Position numbers and translations under genes: made by a program. Below, piece by piece: positions 50,788 through 59,757 of a stretch of 64,000 nucleotides of DNA; position 1 is the first letter of the stretch, and every line of letters starts with the position of its first letter. The stretch is from Actinomycetes bacterium (lineage in GTDB: Bacteria; Actinomycetota; Acidimicrobiia; Acidimicrobiales; Bog-793). Under the pieces are notes generated by a model. That model was given only the letters and a program-made list of their open reading frames with translations, did not search any database and was not told the origin of the DNA. The DNA lies in the NCBI GenBank assembly GCA_021798985.1, contig JAJZBI010000023.1, forward strand, positions 1 through 64,000, given 5' to 3'.

Positions 50788-52020
50788 TCAACCTCCGACC
50801 CTCTCGGCGGACCCGAGCGCCGGGACCACGTCGCCGCCCTCGCCACGCTCGCCCGCCAGGGAGAGCTCGTCGCGGCGCAACCGGGCGACCTTCATGGATT
50901 GGGCGAGCATCAGCCCGGCGACGATGCAGCCACCGATGATCGCAAAGCCCCAGGCGAGCGACCAGACGAAGCCGGCCACGATCAGTAGCCACGCCAGCGC
51001 GAGCGGGATGAGCCGCTTCCAGCCGAGGTCCATGAGCTGGTCGTAGCGGAGCCGGGGCAGCGCGGCACGGATCCACACCTGGATGTAGCAGAAGACGACG
51101 GTCTTGCCCGCGAACCACAGGATCGGCCAGAGCCAGCGGACGACGTGGAACCCGGGTCCGTCAGGACCGCCGAAGAACAAGGTGACGACCACCGCCGACA
51201 TGGTGACGGTGTTCATGAACTCGGCCAAGAAGAACAAGGCGAAGCGGATCGAGGAGTACTCGGTGTGGTAGCCGCCGCCGAGCTCGGACTCACCCTCAGA
51301 CAGGTCGAAGGGCGGGCGGTTCAGCTCGGCCGTCGAGGCAATGAAGAAGAGCACGAAGGGGATGACCCCGAGGCGGATGACGTTCCAGTGCCAGAACGCC
51401 GAGGCCTGCGAGTCGACGATCGCGCGCGTCGACAAGCCGTGGGCCTCGAGCACGACCACGACCACGGTGAGACCGAGGACTGCCTCGTAGGAGATCATCT
51501 GTGCGGAGGCCCGGACCGAGCCGAGCAACGGGTACTTCGAGCCGGAGGACCAGCCGGCCAGCATCGTGCCGTACACGGCGAGCGAGGAGAGCGCGAGCAC
51601 CACCAAGATGCCGATCGGTGGGTCCGCGACCTGCAGCTCGACGACGTGGCCGGCGATGGTCACGACCCCGCCGACGGGCACCACGGTGAAGATCAAGAAC
51701 GCCGGGATCACCGAGAAGTACGGCGCGAGGCGGAACACGAGGCGATCCGCCCGCTCAGGCAGCAGGTCCTCTTTGAAGAAGAGCTTCGTGCCGTCCGCGA
51801 GCGTCTGCAGCAGGCCGAAGGGGCCGGCCCGGTTCGGGCCGATCCGATTCTGCATGTCGGAGATGACCTTGCGCTCGAACCAGATCATCAGCATCACCGA
51901 CACCATGAGCACGGCGAAGGCAACGACGACCTTGACGAGGATCGTGATGAGCACCGCCAGGCCGAACCCCTTGGCGAACAAGGGGTCGCTGATCGCGGCG
52001 GCGAAGCTGGTCGGGATCAC
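50788..52020 (-). CDS. nuoH: NADH-quinone oxidoreductase subunit H
   Basis: NuoH builds much of the quinone-binding chamber. The 410-residue protein has WFERKVISDMQNRIGPNRAG, PFGLLQTLADGTKLFFKED, and the acidic loop ELNRPPFDLSEGESELGGGY with HTEYSS. The GTG at 52020 overlaps the nuoG stop by 4 nt (GTGA), which fixes the start. The upstream open frame lies in nuoG and is not conserved. Confidence 0.97.
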   Translation of the reverse strand: MIPTSFAAAISDPLFAKGFGLAVLITILVKVVVAFAVLMVSVMLMIWFERKVISDMQNRIGPNRAGPFGLLQTLADGTKLFFKEDLLPERADRLVFRLAPYFSVIPAFLIFTVVPVGGVVTIAGHVVELQVADPPIGILVVLALSSLAVYGTMLAGWSSGSKYPLLGSVRASAQMISYEAVLGLTVVVVVLEAHGLSTRAIVDSQASAFWHWNVIRLGVIPFVLFFIASTAELNRPPFDLSEGESELGGGYHTEYSSIRFALFFLAEFMNTVTMSAVVVTLFFGGPDGPGFHVVRWLWPILWFAGKTVVFCYIQVWIRAALPRLRYDQLMDLGWKRLIPLALAWLLIVAGFVWSLAWGFAIIGGCIVAGLMLAQSMKVARLRRDELSLAGERGEGGDVVPALGSAERVGG

Positions 52021-54731
52021 GCCAAGGTCTCCAGGCGCACGTCGGTCACGGGCGAGCCGGCGTCCACCAGCGCGTTCGCCCCGTCGTCGAGGTTGGCGGT
52101 GAGGACCACCACGTTGCGGGCGAGGCTCGCGTCCGGCGCGATGGGCACCTCGATCGCGCCGCGCTCCGACTTGCAACGGACGGGGTCGCCGGCCTGCACG
52201 CCGAGCTGCTCGAGCACGTGAGGGTTGGCCGCCAGGACCGCTTGGCCGGCGAGCCCGCGCAGGGAGAGGCTCGCTTGCACCAGCGTGCCATGGTCATAGA
52301 GCGCGCGACGCAACACGAGCCGGAAAGAGTAGGCGTCGAGGCGCCCCGGCGCACCCCCGCCCAACCCGAGCGCCTCGAGGCCGCCGAGCGCGAGAAGCGG
52401 CGGGCGGGCACCCTCCGGGGAGCTCGCGCGCCGCCCGCTGCCGCCGACTGGGAGCGCGGTGCCGGCACCGAGCGGCGCGCCTTGCTCTTCGACGGAGAAG
52501 ATGCCCGGCGTCGCCATCGGGTCGATCGGTCGCGGCGAGGTGCCGTCCCGGCGGCCGAGCAGGGTCACCGGCGTCTCGGCGAGCGGCGCCACGATCCCGT
52601 CGCGGCGCTCGGGGGCCGAAAGCTGGTCGAGGTCGATCCCGCGGTGCGCCGGTGCGAGCCGGGAGATCTCCCGGCTCAACGTCTCGATGCTCGAGCAGCC
52701 GAGGTCGTTGCCGAGCGTGCGGGCGAGCTCTGCCGCCACCGACCAGGCGGGCCAGGCGACTCCCGGCGGGACCACCTTGGGGGCAAGGCGCGTGACGCGG
52801 CCCTCGAGGTTGGTCGTTGAGCCGAAGCGCTCGTCGGCGCCGGCGACAGGCAACACCACGTGGGCGAGCTCGTTCGACGCGTCACGATGGGTCGCGACCG
52901 CAACCAGCAGGTCGACCTGCTCGAGCGCGTGGCGAGCGAGCGCGGCGTCGGGGAAGTCGGCGATCGGGTCCGCTCCGAGCAAGATGAGCATCGACAGCTC
53001 GCCCGACGCCGCAGCTTCGAGGATGCCGCGCGCGTCCCGACCGCGGTCGGAGGGCAGCTCGCCCCACGCCGCTTCGAACCACTGCCGCCCCGCCTCGAGC
53101 CCGACGCGGCCGGGCAGGATGCCGGGTGCAAGGCCCATGTCGAGTGCCCCGTGCACGTTCGCCCGGCGCAGCACGCTCAAAAAGCGCGCGCCGGGGAGGG
53201 CCCGCTGCAACAGCGCCGCGGCGCCGGCGATGGAGCGCGCGTCCTCGGCGAGCGACGGCCGTCCGAGCACGATGACGACGCCGTCACCCACCGCGGCGTC
53301 CGAGCCCTCGCCAGACAGCGCCGAGAGCACGGCACGTGCCCGCTCGATCTCGGCGGGGTCGGCGCCGGGGATCTCCTCGATCGACCCGTCACCCACCAGC
53401 GCGCCCGCAAGGCGCTGGGCCTCGCCGGGGAGGTAGCCGCAGCGGACGTGCGCGACCTCGCTGAGGGCGGTCGGCACCGTCGAGCACTCGATGACCGGCA
53501 CGGTCGCCGCGGCCTTGCGCAGGCGCAGGTAGAGGACCGGCAGCTCCTCGCGCAGGTCCGGCGCGAGCACGATTAGCGCCTTGGCGTGCACGGCGTCGTC
53601 GATCGTCGCTCGCGGCAGGCCGAGGACGAGCTCGGCGGGCAGGCCGTCGCCGAGCTGGGCGTCCACGTGATCGGTGCGCAGGATCGACTTGGCGAGCTTG
53701 GACCAGGCGTAGGCGTCCTCGTTGGTGAGCCGGGCACCGCCGAGGACGGCGATGCCGCCCGGCCCAAAGCGCTGGTCCGACTGGCGCACCCCAGCCGCCA
53801 CCTCCCGAAGCGCCTCGGCCCAGCGCGCCTCGACGAGCTCGCCGGCGCGGCGGACGAGCGGCCGGGTGACGCGGTTGGTGGCGTGGACCGCCTCGTAGCC
53901 GAAGCGGCCCTTGTCGCACAGCCAGCTCTGGTTGACCGGCTCGGAGTCGATGCCGAGATAGCGGACGAGCCGGCCCGCCGAGGACTGGGCAGCCACGCGG
54001 CAGCCGACCGAGCAGGTCACGCAGGTGGTCTCGACCTGCTCGAGATCCCACGGGCGCGAGCGGAACCGGTACGGCGCGGCGGTGAGCGCGCCGACCGGGC
54101 AGATCTGCACGGTGTTGCCGCTGAAGTACGAGCTGAAGGGGCGCTCAGGGAAGGGCGCCACCTCGATGTGGGCCCCCCGGAAGGCGAAGTCGATCAGCGC
54201 CTCGCCCGCCACCTCAGCGGCAAAGCGCGTACAGCGGGCGCACTGGATGCAGCGCTCGCGGTCGAGGTGGATGAGCGGGCCGATCTCGATCGGCTTCTCC
54301 CAGTGGCGCTTCTCCTCGACGAAGCGGCTCTCTCCGGGGCCGTGGCTGAGCGCCTGGTCCTGGAGCGGGCACTCGCCGCCCTTGTCGCAGACCGGGCAGT
54401 CGAGCGGGTGGTTCACGAGGAGGAACTCGAGGACCCCCTCCTGGGCCTTGGCGGCCTTGGGCGAGGAGGTGCGGACCTCCTGGCCGTCGGCCACGCGGAC
54501 GTAGCAGGCGGGCTGGAGGCTGAAGCCGCGTGGCCCGGAGACCTCGACGAGGCACATCCGGCACATCCCGACCGGCTCCATGCGCGGGTGGTAGCAAAAG
54601 CGCGGGATGTAGACGCCAGCCCGCTCGGCGACCTCGATCACGAGCTCGCCGGGCACCGCAGGCACCGGCGTGCCGTCGACAGTGACCTGGATCGTCTGGG
54701 GGGCGACTTGCTCGCGGGCGGTATCGGTCAT
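52017..54731 (-). CDS. nuoG: NADH-quinone oxidoreductase subunit G
   Basis: NuoG carries several iron-sulfur clusters of the peripheral arm. The 904-residue protein has an N-terminal 2Fe-2S domain (PRFCYHPRMEPVGMCRMCLV) and the DCPVCDKGGECPLQDQAL region. CIQCARCTRF and a molybdopterin-oxidoreductase-like Fe4S4 motif follow (CVTCSVGCRV ... LCDKGRFGYE, i.e. the N7-type site). A degenerate molybdopterin domain and C-terminal beta domain complete it. ATG at 54731 overlaps nuoF by 4 nt. Confidence 0.96.
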   Translation of the reverse strand: MTDTAREQVAPQTIQVTVDGTPVPAVPGELVIEVAERAGVYIPRFCYHPRMEPVGMCRMCLVEVSGPRGFSLQPACYVRVADGQEVRTSSPKAAKAQEGVLEFLLVNHPLDCPVCDKGGECPLQDQALSHGPGESRFVEEKRHWEKPIEIGPLIHLDRERCIQCARCTRFAAEVAGEALIDFAFRGAHIEVAPFPERPFSSYFSGNTVQICPVGALTAAPYRFRSRPWDLEQVETTCVTCSVGCRVAAQSSAGRLVRYLGIDSEPVNQSWLCDKGRFGYEAVHATNRVTRPLVRRAGELVEARWAEALREVAAGVRQSDQRFGPGGIAVLGGARLTNEDAYAWSKLAKSILRTDHVDAQLGDGLPAELVLGLPRATIDDAVHAKALIVLAPDLREELPVLYLRLRKAAATVPVIECSTVPTALSEVAHVRCGYLPGEAQRLAGALVGDGSIEEIPGADPAEIERARAVLSALSGEGSDAAVGDGVVIVLGRPSLAEDARSIAGAAALLQRALPGARFLSVLRRANVHGALDMGLAPGILPGRVGLEAGRQWFEAAWGELPSDRGRDARGILEAAASGELSMLILLGADPIADFPDAALARHALEQVDLLVAVATHRDASNELAHVVLPVAGADERFGSTTNLEGRVTRLAPKVVPPGVAWPAWSVAAELARTLGNDLGCSSIETLSREISRLAPAHRGIDLDQLSAPERRDGIVAPLAETPVTLLGRRDGTSPRPIDPMATPGIFSVEEQGAPLGAGTALPVGGSGRRASSPEGARPPLLALGGLEALGLGGGAPGRLDAYSFRLVLRRALYDHGTLVQASLSLRGLAGQAVLAANPHVLEQLGVQAGDPVRCKSERGAIEVPIAPDASLARNVVVLTANLDDGANALVDAGSPVTDVRLETLA

Positions 54732-56038
54732 CGTGCGTCTCGCATCGGGCAGCCGCCCTCTTTCACATGCAGCAGGAACTCGTCGCGGAACATCCGGATC
54801 CCCGAGGCGATGGAGGACGGGATCGAGGGGCCGAGCACGCAGATCGTCGTCTGCTGCGGCGGCCAGCTGACGCCGGGCGCGATGTTGTCGCACGCATCCA
54901 TCAACAAGTCGAGGTCGGCCTCACGGCCCGCCCCCTCCTCGATGCGCCGCAGGATCTTCTCGAGCCAGCCCGAGCCCTCACGGCACGGGGTGCACTGGCC
55001 ACAAGACTCCCGGTAGAAAAAGCGCGTGATGCGCCAGGCAGCGCGAACGGCACAGGTCGTGTCGTCCATGACGACGACCGAGCCCGAGCCGAGCATCGAG
55101 CCCTGCTTGGCCACCGCGTCCTGGTCGAGGCCGAGCGAGAGGTGCTCGGGGCCGAACCAGGGCGCCGACACGCCGCCGGGGATGAAGGCCTTGAGGTCGT
55201 GGCCGTCTTTGACCCCGCCGCCGAGCGAGGGGTCCATGATCAAGTCCGCAAAGGTGGTCTTGGACATCTCGAGCTCGTACCAGCCCGGCCGCTCGACGCG
55301 ACCGGAGAGCGCGAACAGCCGGGTGCCCGTCGAGCTGCCCTGGCCGAGGGCGGCGAAGGCCGCGCCGCCGTTGCGGACGATCCAGGGCAGGTTCGACATC
55401 GTCTCGATGTTGTTGACCACCGTGGGCGCTCCGTACAGGCCGATGGCGGCGGGGAAGTACGGCGGCTTGATGCGTGGAAAGCCGCGCTTACCCTCGAGGC
55501 TCTCGAGCAGCGCCGTCTCCTCCCCGCAGATGTAGGCACCGGCCCCGGGGTGGATCACGAGGTCGAGCGACCAGCCCGACCCAAAGATGTTGCGCCCGAG
55601 TGCTCCGTGTGCGTACGCCTCGTTGACCGCCTGGCTGAGACGCTCGAGGCCGAGCGCGAACTCGCCGCGGCAGAATATGAAGGCCTGCGCGACGCCGAGC
55701 GCGTAGGCGGCGATGATCGTGCCCTCGATCACCTGGTGCGGGTCCCGCTCGATCAGTAGGTGGTCCTTGAAGGTCGCAGGCTCGCTCTCGTCCCCGTTGA
55801 TCACGAGGTAGGTGATCTCCGCGGGCCGAAGCATCGACCACTTGCGACCGGCCGGGAACCCAGCGCCCCCGCGGCCGAGCAGGCTCGCCTTGTCGACCTC
55901 CTCGCGGATCTCCGCCGGCGGTCGGGCGAGCGCGGCGCGCAGGCCTTCGTATCCCCCGGTCGCGAGGTAGCGCTCGAGGGTGTGGGAGTCCGAGTGCCCA
56001 AGGCGCGAGGTGACGATGCGCGGCGCGTCGGTGATCAT
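54728..56038 (-). CDS. nuoF: NADH-quinone oxidoreductase subunit F
   Basis: NuoF binds NADH, FMN and cluster N3. The 436-residue protein has the nucleotide site LLGRGGAGFPAGRKWSM, ICGEETALLESLEGKRGFPR (FMN region) and the cluster motif SCGQCTPCREGSGW, with a later Cys in MDACDNIAPG. The ATG at 56038 overlaps the nuoE stop by 4 nt. Confidence 0.97.
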   Translation of the reverse strand: MITDAPRIVTSRLGHSDSHTLERYLATGGYEGLRAALARPPAEIREEVDKASLLGRGGAGFPAGRKWSMLRPAEITYLVINGDESEPATFKDHLLIERDPHQVIEGTIIAAYALGVAQAFIFCRGEFALGLERLSQAVNEAYAHGALGRNIFGSGWSLDLVIHPGAGAYICGEETALLESLEGKRGFPRIKPPYFPAAIGLYGAPTVVNNIETMSNLPWIVRNGGAAFAALGQGSSTGTRLFALSGRVERPGWYELEMSKTTFADLIMDPSLGGGVKDGHDLKAFIPGGVSAPWFGPEHLSLGLDQDAVAKQGSMLGSGSVVVMDDTTCAVRAAWRITRFFYRESCGQCTPCREGSGWLEKILRRIEEGAGREADLDLLMDACDNIAPGVSWPPQQTTICVLGPSIPSSIASGIRMFRDEFLLHVKEGGCPMRDAR

Positions 56039-56610
56039 CGCTCGTCTCCCCCTCGCTCGCCCTCGGTGGCCAGGAGGCCGACCGCGCGCTCGACCCGGCA
56101 CAGCGTGCCGTGGTGGGGCACATCCCCGCCGAGCTCTCCCGAGCGCAGCCGCTCGCACAGCGCGTCGAAGCTCGCTGCGTCGAGCGGGCCGAAGAAGCGG
56201 TGGTTCACCTGCACGCACGGGGCCGTGTCGCAGCCAGCGAGGCACTCCGCCTCCTCGATCGTGAACTCCCCGTCCGCCGTCGTCTGGCCGACCGCGATGC
56301 CGAGGTGCTCCTCGGCGTGCTCGAGGAGCTCGTACGCGCCCCCGAGCATGCAGGCGATGTTCGTGCACACGGCGATCACGTGGCGTCCGACGGGCTCGGT
56401 GTGGAGCATGTCGTAGAAGCTCGCCGTCCCGCGCACCTCCGCAGGGGTGACCCCGACCAGCGCGGCGATGTCCTCCATCGCCTCTGGCGTGAGCCAGCCG
56501 TCTTGGGACTGTGCAAGGTGACAGAGCGGGATGAGCGCGGAGCGCGCCTTTGGGTACAGCGCGACGATCGCACGTGCCCGCTCGAAGTTCTCCGGCGTCA
56601 GCGCCGCCAT
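56035..56610 (-). CDS. nuoE: NADH-quinone oxidoreductase subunit E
   Basis: NuoE is the thioredoxin-like 2Fe-2S subunit (cluster N1a). The 191-residue protein has the four ligands in AVCTNIACMLGG and ECLAGCDTAPCVQVNHRFFG. A non-conserved tail of about 30 residues ends it. ATG at 56610 overlaps the nuoD stop by one base. Confidence 0.96.
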   Translation of the reverse strand: MAALTPENFERARAIVALYPKARSALIPLCHLAQSQDGWLTPEAMEDIAALVGVTPAEVRGTASFYDMLHTEPVGRHVIAVCTNIACMLGGAYELLEHAEEHLGIAVGQTTADGEFTIEEAECLAGCDTAPCVQVNHRFFGPLDAASFDALCERLRSGELGGDVPHHGTLCRVERAVGLLATEGERGGDER

Positions 56611-57998
56611 CAGCGATCCACCTCCCCGAGGACCGGGTCGACCGAGGAGAGCACGGCGATCGCGTCGGCGATCAGGCCACCCCGCAACAGCGGCGGGACG
56701 CTCTGCAGGTTCACGAAGCTGGGGCCGCGCACGTGCATGCGGTAGGGCTTGTTGCGGCCATCGGACACGAGGTAGCACCCGAGCTCGCCCCGCGGCGACT
56801 CGACCGCCACGTAGGTCTCGCCCTTGGGCACATCAAAGCCGCGGGTGTAGAGCTTGAAGTGGTGGATCAAGGCCTCCATCGACTCGTCGATGCGAGCCCG
56901 CGGCGGGGGCGTCACCTTCTTGTCCTGCACCCGGTAGTCGCCCGACGGCATCTTCTCGAGCACCTGGCGGATGATCCGCAGCGATTCCCGGATCTCGTTC
57001 AGCCGCACGGCATAGCGGTCGAAGGTGTCGCCGACGGTGCCCACGATGACGTCGAAGTCGACCTCGTCGTAGGCAAGGTAGGGCATGGAGCGCCGCAGGT
57101 CCCACGGGACGCCCGCAGCCCGCAGGATCGGCCCGGTCGCCGAGAGCGCGAGCGCGAGCTCGGGACCGATGACCCCGACGCCCTCGGTTCGCTCCCGGAA
57201 GATCGGCTGGCCCGTCAGCAGCTCGTCGTAGTCGTCGAGGCGCGCCTCGATCGTATCGACGATGCTCGCCACGTCGTCCTCCCACCCATCGGGCAGGTCG
57301 GCGGCGACGCCACCGGGGCGGATGTAGTTGGTGTTCATCCGCAGGCCGGTGACCTTCTCGTTCCAGCTCAAGATCAGGTCCCGCTCGCGAAAGCCGAAGA
57401 TCATCATGGTCGTCGAGGCGAGGTCCATGCCGTTCGTGGCCGCCCAGGTGACGTGCGAGCCGACGCGGTTCATCTCGGCCATGAGCATCCGGATCCAGGT
57501 CGCGCGTGGCGGGATCTCGACGCCGAGGAGGTCCTCGACGGCCAGCGCGAACATCAGCTCGTTGCCGAGGGGCGAGAGGTAGTCCATGCGGGTGACGTTG
57601 GTCGCCCCCTGGACGTAGGTGAGCTCCTCGCCCTGCTTCTCCATGCCGGTGTGCAGGTAGCCGATCACCGGCTTGGTGCGCAGCACGGTCTCGCCCTGCA
57701 GCTCGAGCATGAGGCGGAGCACGCCGTGGGTCGAGGGGTGCTGCGGGCCGAGGTTCAAGATCATCGTCTCGCCCTCGCCGAAGCTGTCGCCGACCTCGCT
57801 CAGCTCGACGCCGCTCGACTCGGGGAGCCGGAGCACCCCACCCTGCTCGATCGCCAGCTTGACGGGGTCGGTCTCCGCCGCGGTCGCCATCTCCTGGGCG
57901 CCCTCGAGGGTCTCCTCCGCCCCGAACTCCTCGGGCTCACCGATCTCTGCACCGAGCTCCTCGGCGCGTTCCAGCTGCTCGTTGGTCTCCTCGCTCAT
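56610..57998 (-). CDS. nuoD: NADH-quinone oxidoreductase subunit D
   Basis: NuoD forms the quinone site with NuoB. The conserved 49-kDa core starts near residue 80 (LNLGPQHPSTHGVLRLMLEL) and includes GYLHTGMEKQGEELTY, MNRVGSHVTW and LVSDGRNKPYRMHVRGPSFV. The first ~75 residues are a Glu-rich acidic extension. I chose the ATG at 57998, with GGGAGG 6 nt upstream; a GTG two codons earlier is possible. Confidence 0.96.
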   Translation of the reverse strand: MSEETNEQLERAEELGAEIGEPEEFGAEETLEGAQEMATAAETDPVKLAIEQGGVLRLPESSGVELSEVGDSFGEGETMILNLGPQHPSTHGVLRLMLELQGETVLRTKPVIGYLHTGMEKQGEELTYVQGATNVTRMDYLSPLGNELMFALAVEDLLGVEIPPRATWIRMLMAEMNRVGSHVTWAATNGMDLASTTMMIFGFRERDLILSWNEKVTGLRMNTNYIRPGGVAADLPDGWEDDVASIVDTIEARLDDYDELLTGQPIFRERTEGVGVIGPELALALSATGPILRAAGVPWDLRRSMPYLAYDEVDFDVIVGTVGDTFDRYAVRLNEIRESLRIIRQVLEKMPSGDYRVQDKKVTPPPRARIDESMEALIHHFKLYTRGFDVPKGETYVAVESPRGELGCYLVSDGRNKPYRMHVRGPSFVNLQSVPPLLRGGLIADAIAVLSSVDPVLGEVDR

Positions 57999-58047
57999 CT
58001 CCACCTCCCCGCGAAGGCGGGCGCCGGCGCGCGACGCACGACGGCGC

Positions 58048-58599
58048 TCATCGTGGACCCGGGGCGTCTTTGAACTGCACCGGCACGCGCCCCACGCTGT
58101 AGTCCTTGCGGAGGGGGTGACCCTCCCAGTCCTCTGGCATCAAGATGCGTGTCAGGTCAGGGTGCTCGAGGAAGCGGATGCCGAACATGTCGTAGGCCTC
58201 CCGCTCCATCGCCTCGCTGCCGGGCCACAGGTAAAAGAGCGTCGCGCAGCTCGGGTCGGACTCGGGCACCTGCACGCGCAGCCGCACGCGCTGGCGGCGC
58301 TCGATGCTGAGCAGCCCACACACGACCTCGAACCGCTCGCCGGCCACCGCCGGCGGCAGCGGACGGTCGAGGTGGCGGAGATAGTCGACGGCGGTGAGGT
58401 CCGAGCACATGACGAAGCTCGCGGCCTTCAACGCCGCGGCGACGCGCAGGTACTCCTCGCGGGTCGGGAAGAAGACGACCTGTCCCCGCGCGACGTCATA
58501 GGGCACGCCGGCGAGCGCCGGAGCCGCCTCGATCAGCTGGGCGATCACGTCGGGCGCCTCGGGCGCGCCGGTGGTCTCGCCGGCCACCTCCCCGCTCAA
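58048..58599 (-). CDS. nuoC: NADH-quinone oxidoreductase subunit C
   Basis: NuoC is the 30-kDa peripheral-arm subunit. The 183-residue protein ends with the signature [40 protein letters not shown] and [10 protein letters not shown]. The start is uncertain. I place it at a TTG at 58599 that overlaps the nuoB stop by 4 nt (TTGA), parallel to the ATGA/GTGA junctions elsewhere in this operon. A GTG five codons later is the alternative. Residues before either are not conserved. Confidence 0.92.
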   Translation of the reverse strand: MSGEVAGETTGAPEAPDVIAQLIEAAPALAGVPYDVARGQVVFFPTREEYLRVAAALKAASFVMCSDLTAVDYLRHLDRPLPPAVAGERFEVVCGLLSIERRQRVRLRVQVPESDPSCATLFYLWPGSEAMEREAYDMFGIRFLEHPDLTRILMPEDWEGHPLRKDYSVGRVPVQFKDAPGPR

Positions 58600-59189
58600 C
58601 GGGGCGTCCCGACGCGCACGGGGGTCGGCAGCGGCTGCACCCACCCAGGCGCCTGGGGTGACTCCCCGGTGAGATCGATGCCCGCGCCGCCACCGCGGCG
58701 AGCACGGCGGCGCATGATCTCGCCCGTGCGCACCTTCTCATGCAGCGTGAGGATCGAGTGGATCAGCGTCTGGGGGCTGGGCGGGCATCCCGGCGAATAG
58801 ACATCGACGGGAACGACCTCATCGACGCCCTGGACGATCGCGTAGTTGTTGAACATCCCGCCCGATGAGGCACACACCCCCATCGAGATGACCCACTTGG
58901 GCTCCATCATCTGGTCGTACACCTGGCGCAGCACCGGGGCCATCTTCTGGGAGACCCGGCCCGCCACGATCATCAGGTCCGACTGGCGAGGGGAGGGGCG
59001 GAACACCTCCATGCCAAAGCGGGCGAGGTCGTACTCGGCGGCCCCGGCCGCCATCATCTCGATCGCGCAGCACGCCAGCCCGAAGGTCGCCGGCCACATC
59101 GAGTGCTCGCGCGACCATCGGACGAGGTCTTCCAACCTGCCCGTGAGGAAGTTGTGGCTGAGCGATTCGAGCCCGCTCCACGACGCCAT
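58596..59189 (-). CDS. nuoB: NADH-quinone oxidoreductase subunit B
   Basis: NuoB binds the terminal cluster N2 that reduces quinone. The 197-residue protein has the tandem-Cys ligands in [13 protein letters not shown], plus [20 protein letters not shown] and [20 protein letters not shown]-terminal extension of about 45 residues is variable. ATG at 59189, 10 nt after nuoA. Confidence 0.97.
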   Translation of the reverse strand: MASWSGLESLSHNFLTGRLEDLVRWSREHSMWPATFGLACCAIEMMAAGAAEYDLARFGMEVFRPSPRQSDLMIVAGRVSQKMAPVLRQVYDQMMEPKWVISMGVCASSGGMFNNYAIVQGVDEVVPVDVYSPGCPPSPQTLIHSILTLHEKVRTGEIMRRRARRGGGAGIDLTGESPQAPGWVQPLPTPVRVGTPR

Positions 59190-59199
59190 GACGAACCTC

Positions 59200-59655
59200 C
59201 TATGCCGCCTCGCCGTCGGAACCGCTCACCCGGCGCACGGTGGAGCTCGAGGTCCGCGACGTGGGCGCCGAGACCGGCCGGACCCGCTTGACGGGTCCCC
59301 AGTCGAGCGCCCCGTTGGCGATCAGGTAGATGAACGAGAAGAACACGGCAGCGGCGAAGACGATGATCTCGATGAGGCCGAAGCGCCCGAGCTGGTCGTA
59401 GACGACCGCCCATGGGAACAAGAAGATCACCTCGATGTCGAAGATCACGAAGATCATCGCCACGAGGTAGAAGCGGACAGGGAAGCGCTGGGGCAGCTCG
59501 TGGGTCGGGATGATGCCGCTCTCATAGGGCGCTTCCTTCGCGTAGGTCGGCCGCTTGGGAGCGAGCAGACGCGACGCGACGAGCGAGAGCGCCGCGAACG
59601 CGACGCCCAGCACGAAGAGAACGAAGATCGGGAGGTAGCTATCCAGGCTGCCCAT
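59200..59655 (-). CDS. nuoA: NADH-quinone oxidoreductase subunit A
   Basis: NuoA is a three-helix membrane subunit. The 151-residue protein has [40 protein letters not shown] and a third helix. A Ser/Arg-rich tail follows. It is the first gene of the nuo operon. The ATG at 59655 leaves a 102-bp divergent intergenic region in which no clear minus-strand promoter was recognised. Confidence 0.95.
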   Translation of the reverse strand: MGSLDSYLPIFVLFVLGVAFAALSLVASRLLAPKRPTYAKEAPYESGIIPTHELPQRFPVRFYLVAMIFVIFDIEVIFLFPWAVVYDQLGRFGLIEIIVFAAAVFFSFIYLIANGALDWGPVKRVRPVSAPTSRTSSSTVRRVSGSDGEAA

Positions 59656-59745
59656 GGCCGTCAGCGGTTCTACCACCTCGCTGTGCCCCCAAGCACATCG
59701 AGCGCCCGGCGCCACCGGCGTCGGCGGTCCCCACCTGATGGCCAG

Positions 59746-59751
59746 TAGTGT
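59746..59751 (+). promoter_or_regulatory. -10 box TAGTGT, leaderless reductase gene
   Basis: TAGTGT ends exactly 6 nt before the GTG start at 59758. No Shine-Dalgarno sequence is present, consistent with a leaderless transcript. Confidence 0.55.
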
Positions 59752-59757
59752 CCATGC

